Shown here: piece by piece, positions 21,616 through 33,294 of the stretch
Layout: every line of letters starts with the position of its first letter
Position numbering within the stretch: the first letter of the stretch is position 1
Assembly (NCBI GenBank): GCA_002633025.1
Contig: NMRB01000869.1
Span: 180,776 to 244,775 of the forward strand
DNA length: 64,000 nucleotides
Direction: 5' to 3'
Source: Notospermus geniculatus
Lineage: Eukaryota > Nemertea > Pilidiophora > Heteronemertea > Lineidae
Translations under genes and position numbers: made by a program
The notes under the pieces: generated by a model
What the model saw: the letters and a program-made list of their open reading frames with translations, nothing else
Told to the model about the DNA's origin: nothing
Database searches by the model: none

Positions 21616-21918
21616 TGCAAGCCTCTCCCATGACTCTGTTCTGACCTCGTAACCCCGTGTCCCTTACGATCTACCGCGAGTAATTCGTTTTGTGATGCGG
21701 AGTGGACAGTACAAATACCAAGGATTAGACGAAGTAATTGGACCCTCCGAGTAAGGATTCATAGTATGCGATGATGACGTCTATTACGTGTGCCCCATGC
21801 CTAGCAACACACAGCAGAATTGAGAAGGCTATCCCTCCCTTATCAAGATTGGTGCCCACAAGTCCGATGGTGTGTTGTTCGGCGATCACGGACGCAATAA
21901 CAAAGACAGATATACAGT

Positions 21919-21974
21919 AGACCTTACCAACAAAGATGGCGGTCTACCATATGACGTCAGAAGCTTAATACCAT
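21919..21974 (+). mobile_element. Family M fragment, copy 4
   Basis: AGACCTTACCAACAAAGATG followed by CATATGACGTCAGAAGCTTA and ATACCA. The sequence is cut at this point by the family D element that follows. No right half is seen beyond that element; a family F fragment is found instead. Confidence 0.65.
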
Positions 21975-22352
21975 AGTGAGGTTTCGCAAATCTGACGAAA
22001 CACATAGTACGAAATACGAAATTGGACTTCATTTCCATGACGTAATGTATTTCAGGAGATTGTTGGTACCACAAATATCGCCTGCTGCAAGAGCGTTTTT
22101 TAGCGTATGACGTTAGACCGGTTGAATTACGGTGCATATTAAACTTTGAAATCTATCTTTCGTTTCCACTTCGTAGAAGTGGAAATTTAAAAATTCAAGA
22201 TGCACCACAACTCGGTCTTACATGATATGCCGAAAGACGCACTGGCAGCAGGGACATTTGTGGTACCAACCATCTCCTGAAATACATAGGTCCTGGAAAT
22301 GAAGTAGAATTTCATATTTCGTACTTCGTGTTTCGTCAGATTTGCAAAACCG
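21975..22352. mobile_element. Family D inverted-repeat element, copy 2
   Basis: AGTGAGGTTTCGCAAATCTG at the left and TTTCGTCAGATTTGCAAAAC at the right; the mirrored GGTACCACAAAT / ATTTGTGGTACC blocks match copy 1. Confidence 0.85.
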
Positions 22353-22354
22353 CG

Positions 22355-22452
22355 CCAATACCACAACTGATATTGCCTAGTCTGCAGTGGCTGACAAGAA
22401 AATCGTAATCGAGTAGATCCTTGCGATATCGCCTGGTGTGCTGTTGGCTTTA
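22355..22452. mobile_element. Family F fragment, copy 3
   Basis: Contains ATATTGCCTAGTCTGCAGTG and TTGCGATATCGCCTGGTGTG, ending CTGTTGGCTTTAG. This corresponds to the right half of the complete copy at 23957. Confidence 0.65.
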
Positions 22453-22955
22453 GGCTCCCGTCACGGTTTATTTATCTAATGTGACCTCAAATGACGTCAA
22501 TTGAGGAAAAGTTGCTCCAAGTCAAACCCTAGCATCGTTCTGATATTGAGTAAGACAGACAGGAATAGGTTTCCTATAGCTATCCTGGATTCATAATCAA
22601 ATTGCCTTTGGAAGTCGTACGGCTTACGATAGGTAACAAGTCAACCAGTCGATGCAAGAGTAATCTCAATCAAGCTAAAAGCCACAGTCTTCAGTCATCG
22701 TCTGAATCTAGTAAATGGACAAGCTTTGTCTAAACCTTCTTTTTTCTTTCCTTAATTTGGATGCCAGGAAATGACAGAATTATGAAAGAGATGTGGTTAT
22801 GAAAGTAGTCTTTTCTTAGACCTTGTCTGAGATAGAGGAGTGCCGACGTGGCAGATTTGTCTAAGGGTGGATCCACAATATACCAAAAATACCAAAATCT
22901 ATTTTTGATAATACATGTACTAAAGTACATTTTTTACTATTCGCGGAAGCGATCT
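22453..22955. other. No gene recognised
   Basis: No exon or repeat recognised. Confidence 0.4.
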
Positions 22956-23062
22956 GGGCCTCTTTCATAAAGTGACTTTTAGCGAATGGTACCTTTAACC
23001 AAATGGAAAATGCATTGAGTTAATGGTACCATTAGCTTAAAGTCACTTTATGAAACAGGCCC
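22956..23062. mobile_element. Family K hairpin, copy 2
   Basis: GGGCCTCTTTCATAAAGTGA at the left pairs with TCACTTTATGAAACAGGCCC at the right. The inner GGTACC blocks also pair. The TTCATAAA end motif is shared with copies at 8963 and 43976. Confidence 0.8.
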
Positions 23063-23071
23063 CAGGTCTTC

Positions 23072-23235
23072 TTGCGGTGTCAGCACACACGGCAATATCG
23101 TTTTTTGTTTGAAATTGGGCGATCATCGCTGGCGAGAAGATTCCACGAATCGCTGTCCAGTGCACACCTGGCGACAGCCGCTTTTGTCGGTGGCGATCAA
23201 ATCGCTTGACATATCGCCTGGTGTGCTGCTGGTTT
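23072..23235. mobile_element. Family F element, copy 4
   Basis: Contains GATCATCGCTGGCGAGAAGA, CGCTGTCCAGTGCACACC and ATATCGCCTGGTGTGCTGCT. The left arm is shortened compared with the copy at 23957. Confidence 0.7.
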
Positions 23236-23956
23236 ATTTGTGATTTCATGTACCTGACCAAATGGGAATGGGGCAAACTGGGAAGGGGTGAAATGAGAAA
23301 GGGGCGAAATGGCAAAGAGGCGAAATGGGAATAAAATGGGGACAAAACGGGAAGGGGCGAAGTGGGAAGACACCGACCAAATGTTCATTGAAAGAACGGC
23401 TTCACCACGATTTTCTGCATCGAATCCGCTGCACGGATGAAAAAGCGTTACTAAACGAAGAGGTTGAAAATCCCCCACACGAATGAAAAAGCTATGTAAT
23501 GTTCCTATTGAATTTTGAAAATAGTCGGATGAAACGCTCTCATTAAGTCAACTAAAGGATAAAAGCTTTGCATAACTTTAATGTAGCTGACAATTTCTCG
23601 TCTTAAAGATAATTTACGAGGTAAGTCTGTTGCGCATTTACTATAAAGTAGATCCTTTCTGATCGCGGTGAGACACAAAGCTCGCAAATAGAGCACCGCG
23701 TTAACATCATTCTAATCTTGTTTCTAAACCCCATGATGATCAAATCCACACACGAAAAAAGGCAAGTCACCCATAATCTTGCTCATCTAGATTTATAGCC
23801 CCGGGCAGAAAACATCGAACAGACGATTTTCGTTAATGATTTCTTGATTCGAGTTACGGGGGGAAATAGCAATCAGGAGCGTTTGAGATGTGCCGTTTAG
23901 GATGGTGTATGTCTGGGATGGAGTTGACGGCAGCTGAGGTGGCTGTGTACTGACGG
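23236..23956. other. No gene recognised; GGGGCGAAATGGGAA-like tract
   Basis: Near 23270-23370 the motif GGGGCGAAATGG recurs imperfectly, a short purine-rich tandem. No exon recognised. Confidence 0.4.
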
Positions 23957-24185
23957 AAGCCAGCAGCACACAAGGCGACATCGCAAGCGATCTGATCGCC
24001 AGCGAGCAAAATCGGTTGTTGACGCCAGGTGTGCGCTGGACGGCGATGCGTGGAATCTTCTCGCCAGCGATGACCGCCCAGTATCAAACAATGCCAAAAC
24101 CGATATCGCCTAGTCTGCGGTGGTTGGCGAGAAGATCGGTGGCGATCAGATCCCTTGCGATATCGCCTGGTGTGCTGCTGGCTTA
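23957..24185. mobile_element. Family F inverted-repeat element, copy 5 (complete)
   Basis: The terminal inverted repeats are AAGCCAGCAGCACACAAGGC and CCTGGTGTGCTGCTGGCTTA. Inner dyads include GCGATCTGATCGCC / GGCGATCAGATC and GGAATCTTCTCGCC / GGCGAGAAGATC. About 229 bp; it serves as the reference for the other copies. Confidence 0.82.
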
Positions 24186-24514
24186 AAGGAGCATGGTATT
24201 GTATCTGAAATGCGTTATTTGACTGCCGACGTAGAGGGAGCCACCTAGGGGCAGTAAGGCGAACTACAAAAATGCATTACAAAATGTACGTAGTAAATCG
24301 GGTCAGTTCGCCGACAACGTGGTTAGTGGTTAATACAGGATAAACCATGGACAAGAATAGAGTGGAACTTCAGCTACGACCCAAATAATCTTGTGCTGAC
24401 TACAGCTGAGGATTATTCGTCCCTGTGCGCCTAACTCAAGATAACCAAATAGTCCCTGGGTTGGAGAGTGGCGCCGGCTGTCGAGAAAAAGTGGCAACAC
24501 CGTGGTCCTTTAAG
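24184..24514. mobile_element. Family G element, copy 4 (variant)
   Basis: TTAAAGGAGCATGG at the left and GGTCCTTTAAGG at the right. The interior has GACTGCCGACGTAGAGGGAG and GTTCGCCGACAACG, shared with copy 5 at 39822, and GGCGCCGGCTGTCGAGAAAA. It abuts the family F element. Confidence 0.65.
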
Positions 24515-25282
24515 GAAACGCTAGCAGAACGAGAGGCCTTGGCCTTCTGTTTGAAATGCACGTTTCAATTAAATGAGCCATGTATTGAAATGGGGAAGGG
24601 TTAGCGACACTTCCCTTCGCAAATAACCATCGCGAGGGCGATAACATCCGGACAATGCCTCCTGTGGGACCACTCTACCTGTCACACCGCTGTTCGATGT
24701 TTTTATACGACACCCCTGGGCATGTACCGAGACTGTGACCGCGTCTCCGTCTTCGACATAATGACAGCAATCATTGTCGCTTATCACAGACAGTCGAAGA
24801 CGAGTCGAGCTGTCTATGATTGGCTATGATCAGTCATACATCGTCTCTGATATTATTTCCATCAAAATCATCAGAGGAAATATGCGCTGTTAAGCGGCTG
24901 GTGATTCTACCAGGACTTCAAAGAATATGAAAACGTGTCGATGTACTTATAATATGTCATGTTATTATAAAGCGTATTAAACTAGAATGGCTGGCCAAGT
25001 TCATACCGTTCACGTGTGAGAAGTCAGTTCATTGACCTGAAGCATGAATAAAGATTTTATCTATCATGATATAAATAATGCATTTTCTAGGCTAAGGACG
25101 TTTGGCATTCTTACCCTGAATTGAATAAGAAATAACTTTAAAATGGAAGCACGAACGCCTCCTGCGATGGTAAGGCCTATGGCAAGGCTTTGCAATGAAA
25201 AACAGTTTTATTGAGATTGTCACGGCTGAGGCTTTCACAGAATGATAGCATTAAATCTATTCTTCTCTTTTTTCCAATCATC
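24515..25282. other. No gene recognised
   Basis: No exon or repeat recognised. Confidence 0.4.
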
Positions 25283-25450
25283 TGAGTCAGTGAGTTGACC
25301 AATAGGTGTCACTACCGGCCAATTCAATGCATATAGCGGACCCATTCATTCTTGATCCAGAACCAGTCACGTGGATTTTCCTGTGTATTGGTCCGCTAGA
25401 ACTTTGCTGCCATCTTTTGGCACTACGCGCGGACTGACTGCTCCTATTGG
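25283..25450. mobile_element. Family J element, copy 2
   Basis: GTCAGTGAGTTGACCAATAG at the left and GACTGACTGCTCCTATTGG at the right; the middle holds GTATTGGTCCGCTAGAACTT and TGCTGCCATCTTTTGGC. Confidence 0.75.
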
Positions 25451-26010
25451 TCGACTCACACAATGCTCATCTACATATTAATCACGAGTAGGCGAAGCCT
25501 GAATATTGCTAAGTGACCTCTCACTTTGGAAGTACGGTATATTGGAAAGGAATTTGCTTAATTCCACCATGAACCCGATGTTTCATTATCTCTATTGCTT
25601 CCTAGGTATCCCTCTTCACACGGAAAATATCCAATCTTACAGGAGACCAAAGATTACCATTCGACCTCCAATATGCGAAGAGAAATAACATTTGAATTTA
25701 CAATTTCGGTTGCGTGCGTTCTATTCGGCTGTAACGTTGAGAGAAGCAAGTACAGGTCATTAAGATTCAGATTAGCCGGGGAGATTAATCACCGCACCAC
25801 TCAAATGGATCGGTGGACAAATTGGGAGATACATGGCGGCGGGAACTACGACTCTCTCTGGTCTATCAATCAGTGGTCTGACTGACTCGCTAATGCCAAC
25901 TACACACATTGCATGGATGGCCTTTTATCATACTGTGGCCGAGCCGGCTATGATGGGGATGTCTCAATAATTGCTATTGGCAGTGTTAGTTATAAACGCT
26001 GTATGGCAGA

Positions 26011-26125
26011 ATCAGAAAAATATCAAGAGGTCTGCATTAAGCTGCATGGTAATATCAGAAAAATATCAAGAGGTCTGCATAAAGCTGCATGGTAATATTA
26101 GAAAAATATCAAGAGGTCTGCATTA
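26011..26125 (+). repeat. Tandem repeat, about 43-base unit, 2.7 copies
   Basis: The word AAAAATATCAAGAGGTCTGC followed by AT(T/A)AAGCTGCATGGTAATAT recurs three times, the last copy being partial. Confidence 0.85.
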
Positions 26126-26169
26126 AGTAAAAAAGCTCCTTTGGACCAGTATCGTTTTTTCCAACAAAT

Positions 26170-26537
26170 ATTCGAGAGAGTGTGAAATCGCTCCGTTAAC
26201 GATAATACTAACGCTAATTCTGGTGTACATTTGCAATGTAAAATTTTAATTTTTACATTGCAAATGACATCAGAGCACGTTTTAACGTTAAAACATGATA
26301 GAATACATGTACGTTTTAACGTATAACGTTTCAACGAATAGGGAGTTTAAGAAATCAAACGATAAACGTTAACTTTACAACAACGTTACTTTTTGTACCG
26401 AAATGCAATATATAATCTAGCGAATTCGCAGTATGAAAATAACGTTGTCGTAAAGTTAACGTTTATCGTTTGATTTCTTAAACTCCCCGAATACATTTTA
26501 ACGTTAACGTTATGGGACGATCTCTTAAACGCTCTAA
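26170..26537. mobile_element. Family Z inverted-repeat element, copy 2 (interrupted)
   Basis: The left end is GAAATCGCTCCGTTAACGAT; the right end is ACGTTAACGTTATGGGACGA then TCTCTTAAACGCTCT. The centre has a TTGCAATGTAAAA / TTTTTACATTGCAA hairpin. A family A element occupies 26340-26487. Copy 1 at 27444 shows the uninterrupted form, though the two copies are diverged. Confidence 0.6.
26340..26487. mobile_element. Family A hairpin element, copy 5, with target duplication
   Basis: The arms are GGGAGTTTAAGAAATCAAAC and GTTTGATTTCTTAAACTCCC. CGAAT stands on both sides of the element. It lies inside a family Z element. Confidence 0.87.
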
Positions 26538-27443
26538 TACCTTCGTGTCGGCGGTCGTTTCTGCCTTTTCGAGCAATTCAATCGGAGATCAACCTGGTTC
26601 AGGCCCTATGGACCAAGCATGCAAAAAACTAACATCTGCCCCCAAAAGAAATCTGTTCAGTGACTGAACATGGTCCACAAGTAAACCACGCATCGTGAAC
26701 CATTTTACCAAACGTACTTTTTCATGAAAATACACAAAAAATGGACAAGGGAGAAAATTCTACGCATTGAAAGAACATGAGATAGTTCACACTCCAAACA
26801 TTCCACGGATGCAAAACTGACGCAAAAAGTGTGGAATCCGAAGAAATGAAAGGAATTACTGCAACATTCACTCAAGCAACAGCTGACAAATGCATCGTAT
26901 TGTAAACATGCCGAATATCTCCTGGTAAAAGCATGTTAGTAATGACGGAACGGTGCTTACTCACCTGGTTCAATTAACGGTACATGTTTCAGAAGCTGAT
27001 GAACCGTATCCTACCAAGATTCCTCGCCAACTAAACGAAATAAGGAAAGCCAGTGATACTAGATCATGAAACGTTAGTCCGATATACCGTAAGCCGAATC
27101 GGCAGCGTATGATAGCTACGTCGGTGGAACTCAGCTGGGCCGCCTGAAATAGCCGCGTGATGCCAAGTTATCGATGCTACTAGTAACCAAAGGCAGACTG
27201 CAGTAAAAAATCCGTGTTATATCATAGTTTTATAATAGTTTTTTTTAGTTCTGATATGGTAGTCATTTCGGTTTTCGTAATGCTGTCTCTTTTTTAATAG
27301 GAAAACCAATTTTCTTATCATTACACAATGGTTCATTCGGGTCAAATTTGATGTTGGCCTAAATTTGTTTGCCATTTTGATGATGAGGTTTTACTTTTTA
27401 ATCAACACAGCATATTGCGTCGAAATATTACATACCGTACTTA
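26538..27443. other. No gene recognised
   Basis: No exon or repeat recognised. Confidence 0.4.
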
Positions 27444-27590
27444 ATAGAGAGTTCAAGAGATATGTAAGAAACCAGTCCGTTAACGATAACACTAACGCTA
27501 ACGCTATTTCTGACGTACATTTGCAATGAAAAAAATAACGTTACCGGTAGCGTTAGTGTTACCGTTAACGGAGCGATTTCTTAACCTCTC
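27444..27590. mobile_element. Family Z inverted-repeat element, copy 1
   Basis: AGAGAGTTCAAGAGATATGT leads to TCCGTTAACGATAACACTAA, mirrored by TAGTGTTACCGTTAACGGAG and TTTCTTAACCTCTC. The end type resembles family A. Confidence 0.75.
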
Positions 27591-27616
27591 GACTGGCGAT
27601 AGCCCTACGTTAACGC

Positions 27617-27785
27617 AAGGAGCATCGCAGCCGCACTTATTGCCAAAAGATGGCAGCAAAGTTCTAGCGGACCAATACAAAAGAAAATTCTCCCGATTGG
27701 TGCTCAGTCAACTATGAATAAGCCCGCGAGGCATTGAAATGGGCCGCAGTGACACCTATTGGTCAACTTACTAACAGCTCCTATT
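27617..27785. mobile_element. Family J element, copy 3
   Basis: TATTGCCAAAAGATGGCAGC, AAAGTTCTAGCGGACCAATA and TGACACCTATTGGTCAACTT, ending CAGCTCCTATTG. It is in the opposite orientation to copy 2. Confidence 0.72.
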
Positions 27786-27844
27786 GTTTAAGATAAACGA
27801 AGAGCGTTTAACGCGCGTTCGTGCTGCCGCCATCAACCATTATT

Positions 27845-28000
27845 AGAGAGGTTAAGAAATCAAACGATAGACGTAAACTTTACGACCACATTATTTTTCA
27901 TACTAGGGCTTCACATTCACCAGATTTCATATTCATATTTCGGTCCGAAAATGGCGTTTTCGTTAACGTTAACGTTTATCGTTTGATTTCTTAACCTCCC
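27845..28000. mobile_element. Family A hairpin element, copy 6, with target duplication
   Basis: AGAGAGGTTAAGAAATCAAA at the left and TTTGATTTCTTAACCTCCC at the right. TATT precedes and follows the element. Confidence 0.86.
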
Positions 28001-28229
28001 TATTCAGGCTCAACTTGCGTAACTTTACGCAGCAAAGTGCTGAGTCAACGAATGGCATCAGATTGAACCCACCAGTGGTCTTACGTCATAACCGCCTGTC
28101 AGAGTGTAGTATAGCTGCCAATATCATCGCTAAACCTACTGTGAATGCGGTAAGATCCGTTACCAGGCAAATCGGTCGTGGCGATGAATCGCTTGGTACA
28201 TGTATCTGTAGCGACGGTTACACCTGTTG

Positions 28230-28551
28230 AAAATACCCGTGTTTTTCCAGACCCGTGTCAAACCCGTGTGTACGAAAAGCCCGGCGAGAGGTCACATTAC
28301 TACATTGTAGTTTAGTAGCCCGGCGACAGGTGCTCTGCATGCATTGACCCGTCGGTCATTTTTGTATTGGCACACATCGTTGGAGGCGCGAAAACCACGT
28401 CACTTAATGGCTGCGCCATCTGTAGCCGTGCTAAGAACTAACGAAAACACGGGGATTTCGAAAAGCACGGCGAGCTTGTTTTTACACGGGTTTCTTGAAG
28501 CCCGGAAATTCATAGGTGTGACCGCAAAAAACCCGGGGATTTTATGTAGTG
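28230..28551. other. No gene recognised; recurring ACCCGTG and CCCGGCGA words
   Basis: ACCCGTGT and AGCCCGG(C/A) words recur in both orientations, hinting at an old inverted-repeat element whose limits I cannot place. Confidence 0.3.
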
Positions 28552-28774
28552 TAAAGCCTAGGTCACAAATCCACCGGGCCCCGTACGATTTTCCCCACCG
28601 ATCGGCTTGTCGTGGATTTTACAGACTGAAACTCGGATCTAAGACGAATTATGCCGAAATCGCCTCAATGGATAAGTGGAAATTAGACTAGATCAAACTA
28701 GGCACCGTAGACATTGGCCAGAATGACTGTTTTTACTCGCCGTACGGACCCCGGAGTGGATATGTGACCTAGGC
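28552..28774. mobile_element. Family I inverted-repeat element, copy 2
   Basis: TAAAGCCTAGGTCACAAATC at the left and GTGGATATGTGACCTAGGC at the right. It is over 90% alike by eye to 14825-15053. Confidence 0.87.
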
Positions 28775-29384
28775 AAAACCACGGCTAGTCTCTAGCGGTA
28801 GTACTGACCATTGTAATTTGTAGTTGGCGTTCATGCCTCACTTTTTAGGAACTGACCTCTTGGACGTGAAAGTATGGTATACATACACGATCTTTTATAA
28901 CCTCTCAGATTCCAGCTATCAGTATACTAATATACATACACAAGGATGGTAATATAGGAGATCATTGGTATCTGAGATGTGCGGCTGGCCGAGTGATTCG
29001 CAGACCTTATCAGAGTCGCTATTCAGGGCCCAGTCTGCGTCAGTAAGATAGCCCAAGCAGCAATAGAAAAGTCGTATAATAATAGTGTCTCATATGTACA
29101 TGAATTAGTGAGTCGGGAATATTCTTACCTTTCTTTCGTCGTAGTGCACTTAAGGATTAGGCCAGGTTTCCCATACGGTTACTCCGACACAGCCATCGAC
29201 GACGACGACGACAACAACAAGCCTGGCGGCGACAGGATTGACAAGGTGACATACTTCAGGGGTGGCACTCATCCTCATTCCCCCAGGCTTCAGCAGCCGT
29301 GTATTGGCATATAAACAAACATGATGGCGTATAACCAGTGGTTACCCATATAACAGAGTTTCTGTTTCATTTCATTGAATGTTA
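28775..29384. other. No gene recognised
   Basis: A GAC-type simple repeat near 29197-29220. No exon recognised. Confidence 0.4.
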
Positions 29385-29675
29385 AAGTTAAAAGTTAAAG
29401 TTTTGGGTTTATAGTCTGATATCAACAACGGTAGAGGTGTCATCCGACTTTACACTAGTTTAACCCTAGTCTATCCTGAAACCTTTCAGTAGAACTCTGA
29501 TGAGCTGCTCATCAGCGCTACAATCCGAGCATTTCCGACTGGTACCCACTTATACACCTAGGTGGAGGGAGGCCAGTGAGGCAACGAGACTTGTACAAAG
29601 TCTCACGCCCAGTGGGATTCGAACCCGGGACCCTCTGACCGCTAGTTGGAGGCCCGAACCACTACACCACCGTGG
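29385..29675 (-). repeat. tRNA-derived SINE
   Basis: On the - strand it starts CCACGGTGGTGTAGTGGTTC (A box) and has GGGTTCGAATCCC (B box) at 29614-29626, the spacing of a RNA polymerase III promoter. The tRNA-like head is followed by about 200 bases of body and a tail made of AAAACTTTAACTTTTAACTTT-like repeats near 29385-29405. No other full copy is seen in this window. Confidence 0.75.
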
Positions 29676-30183
29676 CTAGTGGTTCGGTGTGTGGTAGGTT
29701 CGTCGGTTTCCATGGATGGCGTTGGAGTGAAAGGGTTAAATTCAGATGTGACGATAAAGTTGTACTTTTCTGTAACCCATTGACCTATGTCTTTCATTGC
29801 ATAAACCGCTATATCTAAGAACGTGCTCACGTAAATCTACACGATACCAAAAAATCGGCTTCGGAGTGGTATTCAGCATTTCAACTTCTTTTAGAAATAG
29901 TAGCAGTAGCCATGGTAGCCAAACTTTCCACTAAAATATTTACTTTAGAATTGCGCGTTGCCGACAGCAGCATGTTCTTTTATGTCCAGTTGGTTAGCAG
30001 TAGTCATCGCTCGGCTGGTTGCCGTTTCCCTTTGCACTTTAAAGGTAATAAGTCAACACAAGAGACTGGAAGAACGGTGGAGGGATTGGGAAGCTGTGAT
30101 AAGAGTTGGCGAGATGCACGATCTGGTGTTGAAAACGATAGGGTGATTCACACGGAGACGGTTAAAGGCAGCAGCACACCAGA
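29676..30183. other. No gene recognised
   Basis: A 106-codon + strand frame (29912-30232) has no recognisable domain. No repeat seen. Confidence 0.35.
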
Positions 30184-30438
30184 CTTAAAGATAATGTATC
30201 ACGACTTCATTGTTTACATTCAATGTTTGTAAACATGGATGTTTACATTGTGTTATTTTGGACTTTTTGGACATGCAAACCCACCAAATTGAATACTTTC
30301 AGTATCAAAAGAATTTCTAGAGGGGCACGCCACCAACAAATTATTCATGAGACAAAGAAAGACTGGACACAAACAAACAAAATGTAAATAAACAATGATT
30401 TTCATGGCCCGCGAAAATACCCGTGACATTATCTTTAA
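30184..30438. mobile_element. Family O element, copy 2
   Basis: The ends are TTAAAGATAATGTATCACG and GTGACATTATCTTTAA. It matches 3589-3849 in the opposite orientation, with extra bases near 30320-30350. Confidence 0.78.
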
Positions 30439-30680
30439 CTTCATTCCACACCCGATTGGCGCGAGGTTTTCAGCCGATATCTCCGCAATAGCTGGGTCAA
30501 AATTGACTTACCATACATCAATCGACTTGTCTTTCTTGTCGGTATCTTTCTGCTATCTTCATTTTTTGCGTAAGGCCGACATAACGGATCCCTTTCTCAA
30601 AAGCCATTTCATTTCGATACGGTGTTCAGTGCAGTTTACACATGCGCGATGCATTGCGTCATTTCAAAATGGCCGCCACT
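30434..30680. mobile_element. Family P element, copy 2 (one arm)
   Basis: CTTCATTCCACACCCGATTG, GCCGATATCTCCGCAATAG, GGTATCTTTCTGCTATCTTC and GACATAACGGATCCCTTTCT, as in the left arm of 20508. It directly follows a family O element. Confidence 0.75.
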
Positions 30681-30689
30681 GTGATGGTT

Positions 30690-30746
30690 CAATAGGAGTT
30701 ATCAGTCAGTTGACCAATTGGTGTCACTACGGCCCAATTCAATGGC
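30690..30746 (+). mobile_element. Family J fragment, copy 5
   Basis: CAATAGGAGTTATCAGTCAG then TTGACCAATTGGTGTCACTA, stopping at CCCAATTCAATGG. The remainder is missing. Confidence 0.6.
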
Positions 30747-31696
30747 TACTTACTGATTTTTTGGTAGAATTCTGTATATACGCTTCCTAAAAACAACAGT
30801 TAGTGACGTAAATGGAGGAGACTGCCATGACAACCATGCAAACATGGAATTTCACATCACACGGTCACTGATTTGGACACAGTTTCTTGGTAGGCCTAGG
30901 TTTTTAGATCAATGTTCACACTATGGTTGTCAACAAGTAGGCCTATACTGACATTTAATTCAATGACACTTAGGGGCCTAAAAGTGAGTGTGTTCTTTCA
31001 TTTCTTTGATGAATACAGAGCGGAATTCGTCGACGTCATGTGATCGTTTGGCATGCATTGCATGCACTGCAGTGCCAGTGCACATCATGTAGGCCTAGGC
31101 TGACTTAGGCTAACTCGGCTGAGGTCGCCGGTAGCCTGCTAGGCCTATTGAAGACCGGGACGAATTGTAGGCATGAGATGTGCAGGCTAGGCCTACTAGG
31201 CCTACACAGTACCGGCGGTAGGTCGTGTATGAAGGCCTAGCCCTAGGCCTACGTCCATGATCATGATCAGCAAGGCAGCAAATCCTCCATTTACGTCACT
31301 TTCTGTTGATTCTAAATCTACTAAAAGGGGGCAGCACAATTATAGGAAGCGTGTATACAGGTCCTCCGTGGTCATCTTTCACATCGGCTTGAGACTCTCT
31401 TCCAAGGGGAAGTTTTGTCGCGCAACATAGTGTGATAAAGTGGGAGGGAGATTAGGGCCTAGGCCTACTCACTCCATGCTATATCTTCAGCGGTCCGTCC
31501 TTCAGAGGTTGTATGGTTGCACACTTCTAATCTAGCATACATACACTAGTTCTTCAGGAGTACGTCCTTCTCGTAGAGCAGCTGGTGGCCAAGTGCACTG
31601 TGTGACTACATAATTGCTGGGCTCACTTCACACATGAAGTGAGCCCAGCAATTCCCCAACACGGGAAAACGGTAACCACAATGGGCTGGTAACTAT
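30747..31696. other. No gene recognised; TAGGCCTA-rich
   Basis: The words TAGGCCTA and GGCCTAGG are dense between 30890 and 31240. A small perfect hairpin (GCTGGGCTCACTTCA / TGAAGTGAGCCCAGC) lies at 31617-31650. Confidence 0.4.
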
Positions 31697-31850
31697 AGCG
31701 GCCTATCCACGTGCAATATTATTGCACAATATGATGATCAAAATGGGCAACATTATTGCCAAACTTTCTCCATCCATTATGCCAGAAGCACATGGCACCC
31801 ATTTTGGGCCCCATATTGTGCAATAATATTGTACCGTGGAAAAACCGCTT
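31697..31850. mobile_element. Inverted-repeat element
   Basis: CCACGTGCAATATTATTGCA and CAATATGATG at the left are mirrored by CATATTGTGCAATAATATTG and TACCGTGGAAAAACCGCT at the right. About 154 bp, one copy. Confidence 0.72.
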
Positions 31851-32410
31851 AAGGCAAATAAGCCCTTAGTGAACTAGTAAGGGTGGTCAATTTCATTCCC
31901 TCAAACCACCCCTGTGGGTTAATAAAGGCAGTTTTCCCACAATAGCTCTGTTTGGGCAACCCAACCGCAGAAAACATCGGTAGTCATTTGTGCCACTAGG
32001 TTTTTTTCATGAGAGTGCTCTGCCTCTGCTCATGCCCTTTAGGCCAGCCCCTTTTACGGGAAGGCGTACGATTGGCTACCTGGTATTAGTGGGCAGGCGA
32101 CACCATTCAGTGCACAGAACGATTAGCTGCCCGATTGACAGGCTTATAACCTCATTCCAAGATATGCGGGCGGGACATAATTGCTTTGTGTTGAGCTCGG
32201 TCCGACAGCGACCACCTGCTGGGCTGATTGCAATAGGAGCCGGTGTAACGGTACAGAGTGTCTCCCTGTAAAAAGTGTCCCCTTCTATTGTTGAATGACG
32301 GAATAAGCGGCATGACTATAGAAAATCAATCCCCAGAGATTAGAATGTAATACTAGTAGGATCTTTTGTTCCTGGGACAGTTTTTCGTGGGGACATTCTT
32401 TCCCTTTACA
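31851..32410. other. No gene recognised
   Basis: A 93-codon + strand frame has no recognisable domain. Confidence 0.35.
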
Positions 32411-32563
32411 CCGACAGCGAGTTGACCGACAGGTGGTCACTACATTTATGGCGGACCCAGTCACTATCGATCGTGCAGCAATCACGTAGATGTCTTGTAC
32501 ATTGGCACGCTAGAACTTGGCTGCCATTTTTGTCGGCAATATGCGCGGCTGACTGCTCCTATT
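32411..32563. mobile_element. Family J element, copy 4 (diverged)
   Basis: CCGACAGCGAGTTGACCGAC, then GTACATTGGCACGCTAGAAC and GCGCGGCTGACTGCTCCTAT. Confidence 0.6.
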
Positions 32564-32729
32564 CCGAAGACCGATGCCGCCGGGCGGGAATGATCTCGCC
32601 ATTGACGGGGCAGTCGTGCGCAAAGCAGCATCACAAAAGTTTCAGACGTTGTGGCCAAACCCTCGGTTGGTAGACCGAGGGTCTGGCCGCGCGAGACTAC
32701 CGCACAAGGATGAATGATTGAGCGCATAT

Positions 32730-32970
32730 CCTTTTGTCACCAAAGCAAGTAAAGAGCATAAGAATTCAATGGTGGCGCATAAGCCTTTTGTCAAAACGAG
32801 CATTAGGGCATTGTGAGCAATAATTAAGGCACAAGAAGCGCACTCCCAAGCAAGTAAAGAGCATAAGAGTTGAATGGTGGCGCATAAGAATTCAATAGTG
32901 GAGCATAAGAATTGAATAGTGGAGCATAAGCCTTTTGTCAAATAGGGCATTGTGAGCATTAATAGGCGCA
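32730..32970 (+). repeat. Imperfect tandem repeat with AGCATAAGAATT words
   Basis: The unit resembles GAATTCAATAGTGGAGCATAA, about 21 bases, mixed with longer blocks CCTTTTGTCA and AAGCAAGTAAAGAGCATAAG. The unit length being near a multiple of three keeps a 129-codon - strand frame open, with CSTIEFL-like repeats; I do not take it as a gene. Confidence 0.65.
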
Positions 32971-33294
32971 TAGCGCGAGCACTTCTGAATGCGCGATCAA
33001 CTGAGTTTATTACCGACCGTACATCATCCATTCCCTCCAGCCGACGAAAGCTGTATTTCAGTTACTCCTGATCGTACATGTAAACACAACCACGACAATT
33101 GCGCCAGGCATGACAGAAGATCAGCGCGCCCCTGTAGAAACCCACGTGGCCTCTCGTGACGTGTTACCCGCCGCCACCTGTCAATCATAGTGCTTATTAT
33201 AATATGAATGGGAAAAGGGCACTGAATGCTCACTCTATGCGCCAATGTGAAAAAAACCTACTGGTTTTGGCGTATGCTGCAAGGGGCTAACAAT

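Noticed and set aside
32642-33031. 129-codon - strand frame with repeated LCSTIEFL
   Set aside because: Explained by the 21-base tandem unit at 32730-32970.
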